From NCBI GenBank assembly GCA_964501335.1, contig CAZCTC010000088.1, forward strand, positions 1-29,788: a stretch of DNA of 29,788 bases, given 5' to 3'. The DNA comes from CAZCTC01 sp964501335. Lineage in GTDB: Bacteria; Chloroflexota; Anaerolineae; B4-G1; SLSP01. The position numbers and the translations under genes were made by a program. The notes under the pieces are model-generated. The model worked only from the letters and a program-made list of their open reading frames with translations, had not been told where the DNA came from and made no database searches. Below, one piece after another: positions 1 to 7,076 of this stretch; position 1 is the stretch's first letter, and each line of letters starts with the position of its first letter.

Positions 1-727
1 TCACCGAGGCCTCGTCGGCCAGCCCCGCGAGCATCCGGGCCAGCTGCGAAGCGGCCACGGGCGAGGCCAGAATCGGCGCCACGAATTGCCATTGCTGGCG
101 GGCCATGGCGCGGAGGAAGGTCTCCAGCTGCTGACCGGTCACGCCGGGCTCGGGGGATTGGGTTGTCGGTTGTTCGCCCGGCCCTTCGCGGCCCAGGCCT
201 TTGGCGGCCATTCGCTCGTCAGGATGGCCGACGACCACCGCCACATGACGCATTTTGCCGAAAGCCTCGACCAGCCATTCCAGCTGGTGCAGCGTGACCG
301 GCTCCAACACCGATTGTTCGAAGATGGTCAAAGCGCCCAGCAGGGCCGCGGCGCCGAGGTGGGCCTGCCGGCGGGCTTCGTCCAGGGTGGCGCCCATACC
401 GACCACGCCGTAGATCTGCGCCACGCCCAGGGGCTCGGGGCGCCACATCCCGGCGAGCAACTGGACGATATCGTAGCGGGCGGTGCGCTGGTTGTAGAGG
501 CCGGTCAGCACCGTGCGCATCTTGTCCAAAAAGGCGGGGTCCTGGCGGGATTCCTGCGGCAGGTAGCGGAGCAGAAAAAGCCGCACGGCGCGGTAGACTT
601 CGTAACTGCGGCCCTGTTCAGTCTCCCGGTTGTGGAACCAGAGCAGGGCGACATGATCCGTGGGCCGCCCAAGGGGCGTAGTGACCAGCTCCTGGCCGGT
701 GTCTAATATCTCGAGGTCGTTATCCAT
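1..727 (-). CDS. Partial gene: possible N-terminal part of a transfer-type ATPase
   Basis: An open reading frame starts at 727 (ATG, with AGGAGG six bases upstream) and runs without a stop off the left edge, giving 242 residues. It is absent from simple start-to-stop ORF lists because its end lies outside the window. The protein begins MDNDLEILDTG and contains LLWFHNRETEQGRSYEVYR and QIYGVVGMGATLDEARRQA, followed by a Gly/Pro-rich linker at about residues 165-190. No signal peptide, membrane segment or Walker motif is visible in this part. The style resembles the N-terminal domain that precedes the ATPase core in HerA/VirB4-like transfer ATPases, but this is inference from general resemblance. 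It could equally be an unrelated element-specific protein. It is probably the last visible gene of a minus-strand transcript continuing left. Confidence 0.6.
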   Translation of the reverse strand, partial: MDNDLEILDTGQELVTTPLGRPTDHVALLWFHNRETEQGRSYEVYRAVRLFLLRYLPQESRQDPAFLDKMRTVLTGLYNQRTARYDIVQLLAGMWRPEPLGVAQIYGVVGMGATLDEARRQAHLGAAALLGALTIFEQSVLEPVTLHQLEWLVEAFGKMRHVAVVVGHPDERMAAKGLGREGPGEQPTTQSPEPGVTGQQLETFLRAMARQQWQFVAPILASPVAASQLARMLAGLADEASV

Positions 728-764
728 GGCAGCCTCCTGGGGGTATCAATGGCAGGGGATTTTC

Positions 765-902
765 AACGCAGAGTCGCAGAGAAACGCAGAGGAAGAATGG
801 AAGTTGGAAGACTGGAAGGTTCTTACTCGCAAGGCGGGCTAGCCAATCATTTACTTTTAAATTTTCACTCTGCGCCTCTGCCTCTTTGCGTCTCTGCGTT
901 AA
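765..902. repeat. Inverted CGCAGAG-type intergenic repeats with a GGAAG run
   Basis: Three direct copies of (A)CGCAGAG lie at 765-792, and an inverted cluster (CTCTGCG/CTCTGCC/TCTCTGCG) lies at 866-902, so the two clusters can pair. Between them, 791-822 holds a run of GGAAG units. The same combination, AACGCAGA followed by GGAAG units, recurs at 24989-25053. Repeats of this style are common between genes in large environmental bacterial genomes. No gene is visible in 728-917. Confidence 0.75.
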
Positions 903-917
903 TTCGGGGAACATAGA

Positions 918-1577
918 TCACTCATCCCCGCGGGCGCGAAGTTCAGCCAGGCGGGCTTCGACAGATTGCCAGGGCGAAACGAGCAGGCGGCGCTGGACGG
1001 CGAGTTGCTGGCCCAGGTAACCGAAATAGGTCAGGGGGAAGACGGCCCAGAGGAGGACGGCGATGTAGGGGATAAATTGCGCGCGGATTGACCATTCCAG
1101 GGCCTCGCCGGCGCCGGCGGATTGCAGGCGTTCGGACCAGGCCGCGGCCTGATCGGGGGAGAGCGGGAAGCGAACCAGCAACCAGAAGCCAAAGACCAGC
1201 GCCGTGTAGATCCCAATGAACCAGCGCAGGCGGTGAGCAATGTGCCGACGGCCGAGGGGCAGGGCGAGAGGAGCAATCAAGGCGGCGAGCCACATGGACA
1301 GGCCGATGTAGGGGACCGGCGGGGGCGTCATCCACGCGGCGGCGGTCCAGGCCAGTCCCAGCAGCAGGACGCCCAGATGGACGGTAGGGGTTGAGAGCTG
1401 CGTCGTGCCGCGGCCATAGCGGAGGGTCCGCTCGCCGGCAAGCTGCGCCTGGGGCCGGTCAAGGAGGAAGGCGGAGAGGGCGGCCAGGCCCAGTCCACCC
1501 AGCGCGGCCCAATGGTCGGCCAGGAAATAGAGGCCGGCCAGCAGTCCGTTGATCCAATAGGTTGCCCAGAGCGCCAT
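918..1577 (-). CDS. Multi-pass membrane protein of unknown family
   Basis: This 219-residue protein starts MALWATYWINGLLAG. The start at 1577 is chosen because GGAGG lies four bases upstream; a longer reading from 1625 has no comparable site and would run through a terminator-like hairpin. About five hydrophobic segments are visible: near residues 8-40, 68-85, 88-110, 118-137 and 168-190. A charged C-terminal tail (VEARLAELRARGDE) follows and is probably cytoplasmic. I do not recognise the family. It lies 190 bases upstream of the partial gene at the left edge on the same strand, which fits a membrane component of a transfer apparatus, but this is context only. A promoter-like sequence and a terminator-like hairpin precede it. 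Confidence 0.75.
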   Translation of the reverse strand: MALWATYWINGLLAGLYFLADHWAALGGLGLAALSAFLLDRPQAQLAGERTLRYGRGTTQLSTPTVHLGVLLLGLAWTAAAWMTPPPVPYIGLSMWLAALIAPLALPLGRRHIAHRLRWFIGIYTALVFGFWLLVRFPLSPDQAAAWSERLQSAGAGEALEWSIRAQFIPYIAVLLWAVFPLTYFGYLGQQLAVQRRLLVSPWQSVEARLAELRARGDE

Positions 1578-1612
1578 CGGTCCTCCGCGATGGGAAAGAT
1601 GGGTGGGGCAAC

Positions 1613-1640
1613 AAAAAAGCCCCACGGTTCGCGTGGGACT
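1613..1640 (-). terminator. Terminator-like hairpin in the leader of the membrane-protein gene
   Basis: Read on the minus strand, AGTCCCACG and CGTGGGGCT form a 9-bp stem with one G-T wobble and a 5-base loop, followed directly by six T. This is a textbook intrinsic terminator. It lies between a promoter-like sequence (1649-1677) and the gene starting at 1577, so it could act as an attenuator. It could also stop minus-strand read-through from further right. Confidence 0.7.
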
Positions 1641-1648
1641 TCAGTTAC

Positions 1649-1677
1649 AGACTAGCACAGACGGGCGGGGAAGTCAA
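1649..1677 (-). promoter_or_regulatory. Probable sigma70-type promoter
   Basis: On the minus strand TTGACT (1677-1672) is followed after 17 bases by TAGTCT (1654-1649), with a TG one base before it (extended -10). Transcription would start near 1642, just before the terminator-like hairpin. The -35 is strong and the -10 weak apart from the TG extension. Confidence 0.45.
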
Positions 1678-1725
1678 TGAGATCATTTTGCCGTTGGGCG
1701 GGATATATGGGGTGAGAATATTCGT

Positions 1726-1753
1726 TTGAATATCTGGACAGGGCTGATATGAT
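1726..1753 (+). promoter_or_regulatory. Probable promoter of the SUKH-like gene
   Basis: TTGAAT at 1726-1731 and TATGAT at 1748-1753 are separated by 16 bases. They lie 25 bases upstream of the start codon at 1778, which has a strong AGGAGG site at about 1768. Confidence 0.45.
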
Positions 1754-1777
1754 GAGGTGTAAAACAAGGAGGAAGAA

Positions 1778-2653
1778 ATGGATCTCCAATGGTTGCACAT
1801 GGGGTTGACCATAGAAAATATGAAGCGCCAGTTTGGCTGTCCCATCCCGGCCGCTTTTTTAGAGCTTTTTCGTGTTTTTTATGAGCACAGTGGCAACGAT
1901 TTGAATAAAACGCCGAATTTGTTTTGGAAAGTGACGGGCATGATTCTGGATGATGAGTCCGGTCGGTATCCAGAGACGCCGCCCGAGCTTTTTCCCATCG
2001 GGTGTTTTGGAGTAGATGGGGTTCATTACGGTTATGTAATCCATGCTCCAGAGCTGGAGATGACGGATTATCCGATCGGGGAGTTTTGCCCCATGGATTC
2101 TGACGGCGCTTTTTTGTTGGGGCAAAATACATTGGAGGCCTTTGAAAATCTAATTTCCGGGAAGTTGCGATATCTGTTAAGGAGTGCCCCCGAGGGGGAA
2201 GAATATTTAGCATTATTGGAGATGAGCAAAATTGTAAATCATTTGGGGATTTATCCTGCGGCAGAGAAAGGGAGGCGACAGTTTGGTCCTGATGGCAATG
2301 GTTTTCCGGTCCGTCCGACGTCAATTCCGGAAGGCTGGCGGTATGAAGTTTCAGCAGATGGGATTGGCGTGCTGGCGCCGCGGGAAGTGTTTCATCCCGA
2401 GCCTTACATTGTGCGGGGACGGAGTTTTGGAAGCGAAAACTGGAGGTCATGCAGTGACGAGATGCTTCGGCAGGGATATCCGGCCACGGCTCTATTGTAT
2501 TTGAAGGATTGGTTGTGGTTTGGAGATCGAGGAATTCCCGGTATAGGCACTGATGAATTGCTGGAGCGTATTCGAGAGGTCTATTTGCAATTGAACAAAC
2601 CGCTGTTGGCGGAGGTTGTTAGGCGGATGTTGATCGACGATTTTCGCCGTTGA
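1778..2653 (+). CDS. SUKH (SMI1/KNR4)-like protein, possible immunity protein
   Basis: This 291-residue protein starts at ATG 1778, with AGGAGG six to seven bases upstream. The N-terminal half has the look of a SUKH fold: a helix with an invariant-type Glu (LTIENMKRQFGCPIP), a helix around AFLELFRVFYEHSG, and strand-rich stretches such as ELFPIGCFGVDGVHYGYVIH and an acidic turn near MDSDGAFLL. The C-terminal third (from about residue 195) is helical with no recognised motif. Known SUKH proteins are often immunity proteins against polymorphic toxins; whether this one is so is inference. It stands alone on the plus strand, its 3' end five bases from the convergent gene at 2659. Codon use is more AT-rich than in the long arms. 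Family assignment is moderate to weak. Confidence 0.6.
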   Translation: MDLQWLHMGLTIENMKRQFGCPIPAAFLELFRVFYEHSGNDLNKTPNLFWKVTGMILDDESGRYPETPPELFPIGCFGVDGVHYGYVIHAPELEMTDYPIGEFCPMDSDGAFLLGQNTLEAFENLISGKLRYLLRSAPEGEEYLALLEMSKIVNHLGIYPAAEKGRRQFGPDGNGFPVRPTSIPEGWRYEVSADGIGVLAPREVFHPEPYIVRGRSFGSENWRSCSDEMLRQGYPATALLYLKDWLWFGDRGIPGIGTDELLERIREVYLQLNKPLLAEVVRRMLIDDFRR

Positions 2654-2658
2654 AGTGG

Positions 2659-3594
2659 TCAGGGTGGGTCAATAAACGGTACCAGTACGTCGATGCCCGG
2701 CCAGGGGATTCGCTTATCGGCATGTTGTTGGGACCATCCTGGGGTGAAATAACAGATTACGTAGTGGACTTCCAGCTCTCTTGATAATGAGGCCCATAGC
2801 CGGTCAGGTCTTTTGGCAGTGTTCAAAGGTTTTGTCGTTGACGTCAATATGTAAAGCCCTTCAGCCGGATAATCCAGCCAGAAAGAGTATCCAATTCTGT
2901 CGCTGATTCCGTAATCCCGATCCAGGTGTGGCGGGGTTCCTATTCCATTTAATATTTGTCCTAACTTTATGGTGGGGACCCGCAAAAATGTTATTCGATC
3001 AAGCTGTCCATGGTGAAATTCCAGCATCCCTCTATAGGAATCACTTACCCATTTGTGAATAACCACGTTTTCTGAGCTGTTTGTGGATTTTCCTGAATTG
3101 ATGGGGTGGTATTTTTCGGCTATCCATTGGAGCAGTTCTTGTTCGCTGGCATTTTCCAGGAATTCTTTGGAGGCGCCGCAGAGGTCTTCATAGGAGACGG
3201 GCCGGAAAGCGGTCACTAAATATTCGGCCTGGGATTTGACTGCTATTGGCGTCGGGTTTATTTCCTGGTTGGTTTCAGGTAGAAAAGTTGTAGGATTTAC
3301 CGGCCAGGGGCTTTCGTCCAGCTGCGGAATATCGGTCGTATATCTATCTTTCACCCAACGGCCCGAAATATCAAAGACAATATCCTGGCCGTCTTGTAGA
3401 TGATAGGCATAGAAGCTGCGTCCGAATCCAAAATACAGATCCGGCACCCCGGTTTTGAAGATGATCTCATCGAAGGTGGTTCCTTCGTGTACAAAATCAA
3501 AGTCAGCGAGCGATAAGAGCCGCTTGCGGTATTCTCCTTGAAAGAGACCCAGGGCGAGGATCAGGAGCAACAGGGTTAAGAATTTTTTGGGCAT
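2659..3594 (-). CDS. Membrane-anchored protein of unknown family, paralogue of 28492-29475
   Basis: The start at 3594 (MPKKFLTLLLLILALGLF) is chosen because AGGAG lies five bases upstream and the N-terminus becomes a clean signal anchor. A longer reading from 3675 would put the hydrophobic segment internally. The mature part (about 290 residues) is probably outside the cytoplasm. It shares many blocks with the protein at 28492-29475: FDEIIF..GVPD, a DLCGA block, GQ(I/V)(L/M)NGIGTP followed by DR.YGIS, YSF.L.YP..G.YIL, and the ending WPGIDVLVP.ID.P. No catalytic motif is recognised. The Asp- and Tyr-rich conserved ending suggests a structural or binding role. The two copies sit near opposite ends of the element-like region and point the same way. 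Confidence 0.75.
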   Translation of the reverse strand: MPKKFLTLLLLILALGLFQGEYRKRLLSLADFDFVHEGTTFDEIIFKTGVPDLYFGFGRSFYAYHLQDGQDIVFDISGRWVKDRYTTDIPQLDESPWPVNPTTFLPETNQEINPTPIAVKSQAEYLVTAFRPVSYEDLCGASKEFLENASEQELLQWIAEKYHPINSGKSTNSSENVVIHKWVSDSYRGMLEFHHGQLDRITFLRVPTIKLGQILNGIGTPPHLDRDYGISDRIGYSFWLDYPAEGLYILTSTTKPLNTAKRPDRLWASLSRELEVHYVICYFTPGWSQQHADKRIPWPGIDVLVPFIDPP

Positions 3595-3771
3595 TTTTCT
3601 CCTGGTGAGGGTAAAAGGCGCCGGATTGCGAGTTTCTTGTGTTATAAGTTCATCGGCCAGGAGTTGGATTGGCATAGATCCATTGTGCTATAAATTTAAT
3701 ATTTTGCAAAAACTTTCGGCATGGAGTGGGGCGCTTTTCCGGGCATGCCACTTCCCGATGTATGCTCGAAA

Positions 3772-3797
3772 ACCCGGCATGCCATGGCATGCCGGGT
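3772..3797 (-). terminator. 26-bp perfect palindrome, probable terminator of the left arm
   Basis: The 26 bases at 3772-3797 equal their own reverse complement (arms ACCCGGCATGCC/GGCATGCCGGGT). They begin one base after the stop codon of the 3799 gene. On the minus strand a short TTTT run follows, fitting an intrinsic terminator for the long minus-strand operon. A related half-copy (CCGGGCATGCCA) lies nearby at 3739-3750, so a binding or recombination site is also possible. No gene is seen in 3595-3798. Confidence 0.55.
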
Positions 3798-3798
3798 C

Positions 3799-5121
3799 TC
3801 AGAACACCTGCTCCTCGGGCCAGACTTCCCACCCCGGCGGCACCGCTTCCGGCGCGACTTCATCCACAACCAGCAACCGCAACCGGATGCGCTTCCCCAG
3901 ATTCCCGGCCTGATAGGCGATCTCCGACGTGAGCACCCGCGCCGCGTCGGGCGTATCCGTGGCGATCCAGAAAGTCCCCTGGCTGACCTCCCAGTAGCGT
4001 CGGAATTTGAGTTCCCGCTTGGGCTCGTTTTTGAAGGTGGCCCGTTCTACTTCCACATAGATCGTTTGCGCTTCATAGTGCGCCACCAGATCCGGCTCAT
4101 AACGCCCCAGCTCGGGAACCTCGACCGGCTCGGGGAAGCGTTCGACGGTGAAGCCGGCTTTTTCCAGCAGGGCCTGGGTTTCCAGGATGAGGTAGGTGTG
4201 CTCGGCGCTTTTGTGACGAGCCAGCAGGTCGGCAGCATCCTGGCGCACGGCTTCCTGGCCAAAGAGCAACCGATATGCGTCCAGGCCGTTGACTCCGTTC
4301 GGGCTGTGAGCCGGATCGGTCAGGTGCAGCAGGTGGACTTTGCGGACGGTGCCCTGGCGGGTAGGTTTGAGAGTCGGGATGATTTTGAGAAGGCCCATTT
4401 TGTGCAGCCGTTGGGCGGAGCGCCCCAGGCTGCCGGGGATGTCGGCAAAGTGAAGCTGCCGGACGATCTCTCGCATCAGCCGGACCCGCACCGGTTCGCC
4501 GGTATCGCCCAGCGACTGGACGATCAGCAGGTCGTTGGCAAAACCGCGGGATTGGAACCAGGCGGCAAACCACTCCGGCCAGACTTCGGGCGGGGCCGCC
4601 GGGCGGAACTCCTGGACCTGGGCCAGCACATCTTCCGGGGCTTCCAGAGGGGAAATCTCCTCATTGAGAGGGCTTTCTTCATTAACATAGGGCATTGACG
4701 GCGCAAGGACAGGCGGCGCCGGCTGGAACTCGGGGACCGCGGGCGTCGGGGGGAGAGATTCCCGCCGGGCAAGTTCGGTCGTCAACCGGCGGATCTCCGC
4801 CTGGGCGATTTGCAGGGCGCGCTCTTTTTCGTCGAGGGCGGCCCGGAGCGTGGCGACTTCGGGTGTAGGGCTGCGGATACGGGCGAGTTGCGGGCGAAGG
4901 TGTTGAATGATTTGGGCGGCCAGCTGGTCCGGGGCCAACCCGGCCAGCCCGGTGGGACTCTGTTTGGCCAGGCGATCGACCAGCTCGGGCGTCAGGTCGC
5001 GCGCCAGGGTTTCCAGCGCCTGGCGCGCGGCCTGAGCTTCGGCTTCGATGGCTCGCCGGAGCGCTTTCTCCGAATCGAGCAGATCCCGCAGCAGGTTGAA
5101 CTGGGAAGGCTCAGGGACCAT
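3799..5121 (-). CDS. Coiled-coil/winged-helix protein with a PD-(D/E)XK-like C-terminal domain
   Basis: This 440-residue protein starts MVPEPSQFNLLRDLL at 5121, overlapping the upstream gene by 11 bases, with GGAG about nine bases before the ATG. A longer reading from 5193 would overlap the upstream gene by 83 bases. Residues 15-122 are helical and coiled-coil-like, followed by a Pro/Glu-rich linker (about 123-180). A winged-helix-like segment follows (about 195-270, including LMREIVRQLHF and SAQRLHKMGLLK). The C-terminal part has a nuclease-fold signature: helix TYLILETQALLEKAG, then YEPD344, a strand, YVE357VE359 and a basic helix. This resembles replication-relaxation-type mobilisation proteins. 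Only D344 and E357/E359 are visible as candidate catalytic residues, so activity is uncertain. It is the last gene of the left arm and resembles in design the protein at 23538. Confidence 0.75.
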   Translation of the reverse strand: MVPEPSQFNLLRDLLDSEKALRRAIEAEAQAARQALETLARDLTPELVDRLAKQSPTGLAGLAPDQLAAQIIQHLRPQLARIRSPTPEVATLRAALDEKERALQIAQAEIRRLTTELARRESLPPTPAVPEFQPAPPVLAPSMPYVNEESPLNEEISPLEAPEDVLAQVQEFRPAAPPEVWPEWFAAWFQSRGFANDLLIVQSLGDTGEPVRVRLMREIVRQLHFADIPGSLGRSAQRLHKMGLLKIIPTLKPTRQGTVRKVHLLHLTDPAHSPNGVNGLDAYRLLFGQEAVRQDAADLLARHKSAEHTYLILETQALLEKAGFTVERFPEPVEVPELGRYEPDLVAHYEAQTIYVEVERATFKNEPKRELKFRRYWEVSQGTFWIATDTPDAARVLTSEIAYQAGNLGKRIRLRLLVVDEVAPEAVPPGWEVWPEEQVF

Positions 5122-5737
5122 CGCCCCAGTCTCCAGGATCGAAAGCCGGACCGTCTGGGGAAGCAGGCGTGCTGATAGCAGGGGATAGATCATCTGGTCC
5201 CGTAGGTTCTTGCAGACGAGGATTGGCGGCGGCTTGCAGGAGCAAGGTGCGGGCCTGACGTAAGGATTCCAGCGCGACGGTTTGATTGGCCGGGGTGGGC
5301 TCGCCGATCCAGCGGTTGAGGGCGACGGCGGTTTCCAGGTAGCGGTCGGCGGTCAGTTGCAGAGCGTCGCGCAGAGTTACCAGGCTCGCCGGGGGATAGG
5401 TCAGGGCGATATCCTGACTGAGATCCGCGGCCCGGTCCAGCGCAGTCTGGCCCTGCCGGGAAAGTCCATAGACATCGCCGGCGTCAGTACGCAGGGCGGC
5501 GACCAGTTGGGCGTCGAGCGTGTGCAAGGTATCGAGCCAGCGTTGGGCCTGCCGGCGATAGCGTTCGGTGCGGCGGACGGATGGGGAGTAAAGCGGGATC
5601 TGTCCATCGACTCCCGGCGCCGGGGAGATCTGCCGGCCCAGGGCATAAGGCCCCCACAGACCGGCCACCAGGACCAGCAAGCCCAACGACCAGCGCAGCC
5701 AGCGGCGCAGCTTACGGCGCGAAAGTCGAATCGTCAT
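5111..5737 (-). CDS. Membrane-anchored helical protein of unknown function
   Basis: This 208-residue protein starts with a very basic segment (RLSRRKLRRWLRW) followed by one membrane helix (about residues 15-33, LGLLVLVAGLWGPYALG). That arrangement predicts an anchored protein with the bulk outside. Residues 55-175 are almost entirely helical (for example RYRRQAQRWLDTLHTLDAQLVAALR), and the tail is Pro/Asp-rich. The 5' end overlaps the SSB-like gene by 26 bases and the 3' end overlaps the next start by 11, so it is translationally linked to both. The ribosome site is weak (GGAAGAAG about ten bases upstream), consistent with coupling. No family is recognised. Confidence 0.7.
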   Translation of the reverse strand: MTIRLSRRKLRRWLRWSLGLLVLVAGLWGPYALGRQISPAPGVDGQIPLYSPSVRRTERYRRQAQRWLDTLHTLDAQLVAALRTDAGDVYGLSRQGQTALDRAADLSQDIALTYPPASLVTLRDALQLTADRYLETAVALNRWIGEPTPANQTVALESLRQARTLLLQAAANPRLQEPTGPDDLSPAISTPASPDGPAFDPGDWGDGP

Positions 5738-6128
5738 AGGCCAGTTCTTCTTCCTGCACTTCCAGTCGTTGCTCTCGCGGACGACGCGTCGGCAACTCCA
5801 ACGGTCGGGCGTCGAGGACGGTCAAACTCTCCATCACGAATTCGTGAATCCATTCGCCGTCGGGCTCTTTGCGACGTTTACGATAGCGGCATTGGATGGC
5901 GGCGCGCATGCCCTGACGCACCTGGGCATAGAGCTGACGAGCTACCGCGTTGAAAGCGACGAGCCGGGCCCGGGTTTCGCCTTCCGGTCCCTCGATCCAG
6001 AGATCGAACTGTAACAAAGCCGGTTTCTGATCCGGCGGGGTGTTTTCGGGAATCCCCTTTTCCCGCAGGCGGAACAGCGGCTCGCTGGCCACCTGCCCGA
6101 CAAAGACACAACTGTTGTTGGCAGTCAT
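5712..6128 (-). CDS. SSB-like OB-fold protein
   Basis: This 138-residue protein is read from ATG 6128 (MTANNSCVFVGQVASEP), with GGAGG five bases upstream; a TTG four codons earlier lies inside the ribosome site. The opening strand CVFVGQVASEPLFR, the central LLQFDLWIEG..GETRARLVAFNAVARQLYAQVRQGMRAAIQCRYRKR and the final strand HEFVMESLTVLDARP follow the order of the single-stranded DNA-binding OB fold. The typical acidic SSB tip is replaced by an acidic stretch (EEELAYDDSTFAP). It lies 15 bases downstream of the helicase-loader gene. An accessory SSB protecting single-stranded DNA during element replication or transfer is the likely role. The SSB assignment rests on strand order rather than on strict motifs. 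Confidence 0.7.
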   Translation of the reverse strand: MTANNSCVFVGQVASEPLFRLREKGIPENTPPDQKPALLQFDLWIEGPEGETRARLVAFNAVARQLYAQVRQGMRAAIQCRYRKRRKEPDGEWIHEFVMESLTVLDARPLELPTRRPREQRLEVQEEELAYDDSTFAP

Positions 6129-6143
6129 AGATACCTCCAATTT

Positions 6144-7076
6144 TCACCACGTCAGCCCGCTCCGATGGGAAGGGCCTTTGAATTCCACCAGCTTCCAGGC
6201 CCGCTCGATGATTCGATCCAGGGTGGCACGGCTGATGAATTTCTCCAGGGCAAAACGATCCGGCGCCTGGGGATCGGCTTCCAGCACCTTTTGATTCAGG
6301 GTGATGATCGTAGGCAACCCGGCGTTGTAACGGGCATTGAGAAAACCGAAAAGGGCTTCCCGCACAAACTCAGTAGGATGGCGTTTGTCCAGATCGTCGA
6401 TGACGACCAACCAGCCTTCGTTCAACTCGGCCAGAATGTCCGCTTCGTGTTCGTCGTCCGCTTCGCGATGCTGCCAGGAAGCCTGGAGCCGTTCCAGATA
6501 TTTGGGCCAGACGCGGAAGTACCCCCAGCGGCCGGCGTCGATGGCGGCTCGCAGAATGGCGGCGGCGAGGTGGGTTTTGCCCAACCCGTAGTCGCCGTAA
6601 AGGATCAGCCAGTTATGATGGGCGTCGATTTTCCCCGAAAGGATGCCCTGGGCATAGGTCTGGCAGAGCGTACACCAGGAAACCGAGGCCGGACAATCCG
6701 GACGCGGAGTGAAGGTATCGAAAGTGGCAGCGGCCAGATTCCCGCCCAGGCCGGCCCGTTCCAGTCGGGCAAGATGGGCGGCCACCCGGCGGCGTTCGGT
6801 ATCCCGTAGTTCGGCGGCCAGGGCATCGGCTTCCGGCTGGCAGCCGTGGCGATCGCGGAAACGCCAGAGCCCCCGGCCGTACAGGTCCGCCCAGTATTCG
6901 TAAGGGATCAACAAAGCGCCGCAATAAGGGCAGTGACGTTGAATTCGCTCGGCGGCCTCTTCGGGCGTCAGCCGACCCAGTTCATGCCGGGTTTTGTTCC
7001 ATTCGGCAATCGGATCGCGCCGCGGATCCCCCCGGCGATTGGGGCGAAAAGTAGTGGATTCAGGCGGCGTTTGCAT
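6144..7076 (-). CDS. DnaC-like AAA+ helicase loader
   Basis: This 310-residue protein starts at ATG 7076 (MQTPPESTTF), preceded by GAGGAG eight bases upstream. An ATG at 7091 lies within that ribosome site and is rejected. The N-terminal half carries a possible metal-binding cluster (C49-P-Y-C52 and C79). The ATPase half has Walker A G161DYGLGKTHL and Walker B WLVVIDDLDKR (222-232), followed by a sensor-1-like TIITLN. The pattern (SWCTLCQTYA before Walker A, YFRVWPKYL after it) is typical of DnaC/IstB-type loaders that place the replicative helicase on DNA at an origin. It overlaps the DnaD-like gene by 17 bases and precedes the SSB-like gene, forming a replication-initiation block. The family is clear. 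Confidence 0.9.
   Translation of the reverse strand: MQTPPESTTFRPNRRGDPRRDPIAEWNKTRHELGRLTPEEAAERIQRHCPYCGALLIPYEYWADLYGRGLWRFRDRHGCQPEADALAAELRDTERRRVAAHLARLERAGLGGNLAAATFDTFTPRPDCPASVSWCTLCQTYAQGILSGKIDAHHNWLILYGDYGLGKTHLAAAILRAAIDAGRWGYFRVWPKYLERLQASWQHREADDEHEADILAELNEGWLVVIDDLDKRHPTEFVREALFGFLNARYNAGLPTIITLNQKVLEADPQAPDRFALEKFISRATLDRIIERAWKLVEFKGPSHRSGLTW

Noticed and set aside
86..706. Long plus-strand reading at the left edge
   Set aside because: It is the antisense of the partial minus-strand gene (1-727), which has a strong ribosome site and a natural protein composition.
1683..2450. 255-residue minus-strand reading
   Set aside because: Lies opposite the SUKH-like gene, which has a ribosome site and promoter; the antisense product is low-complexity and has no motif.
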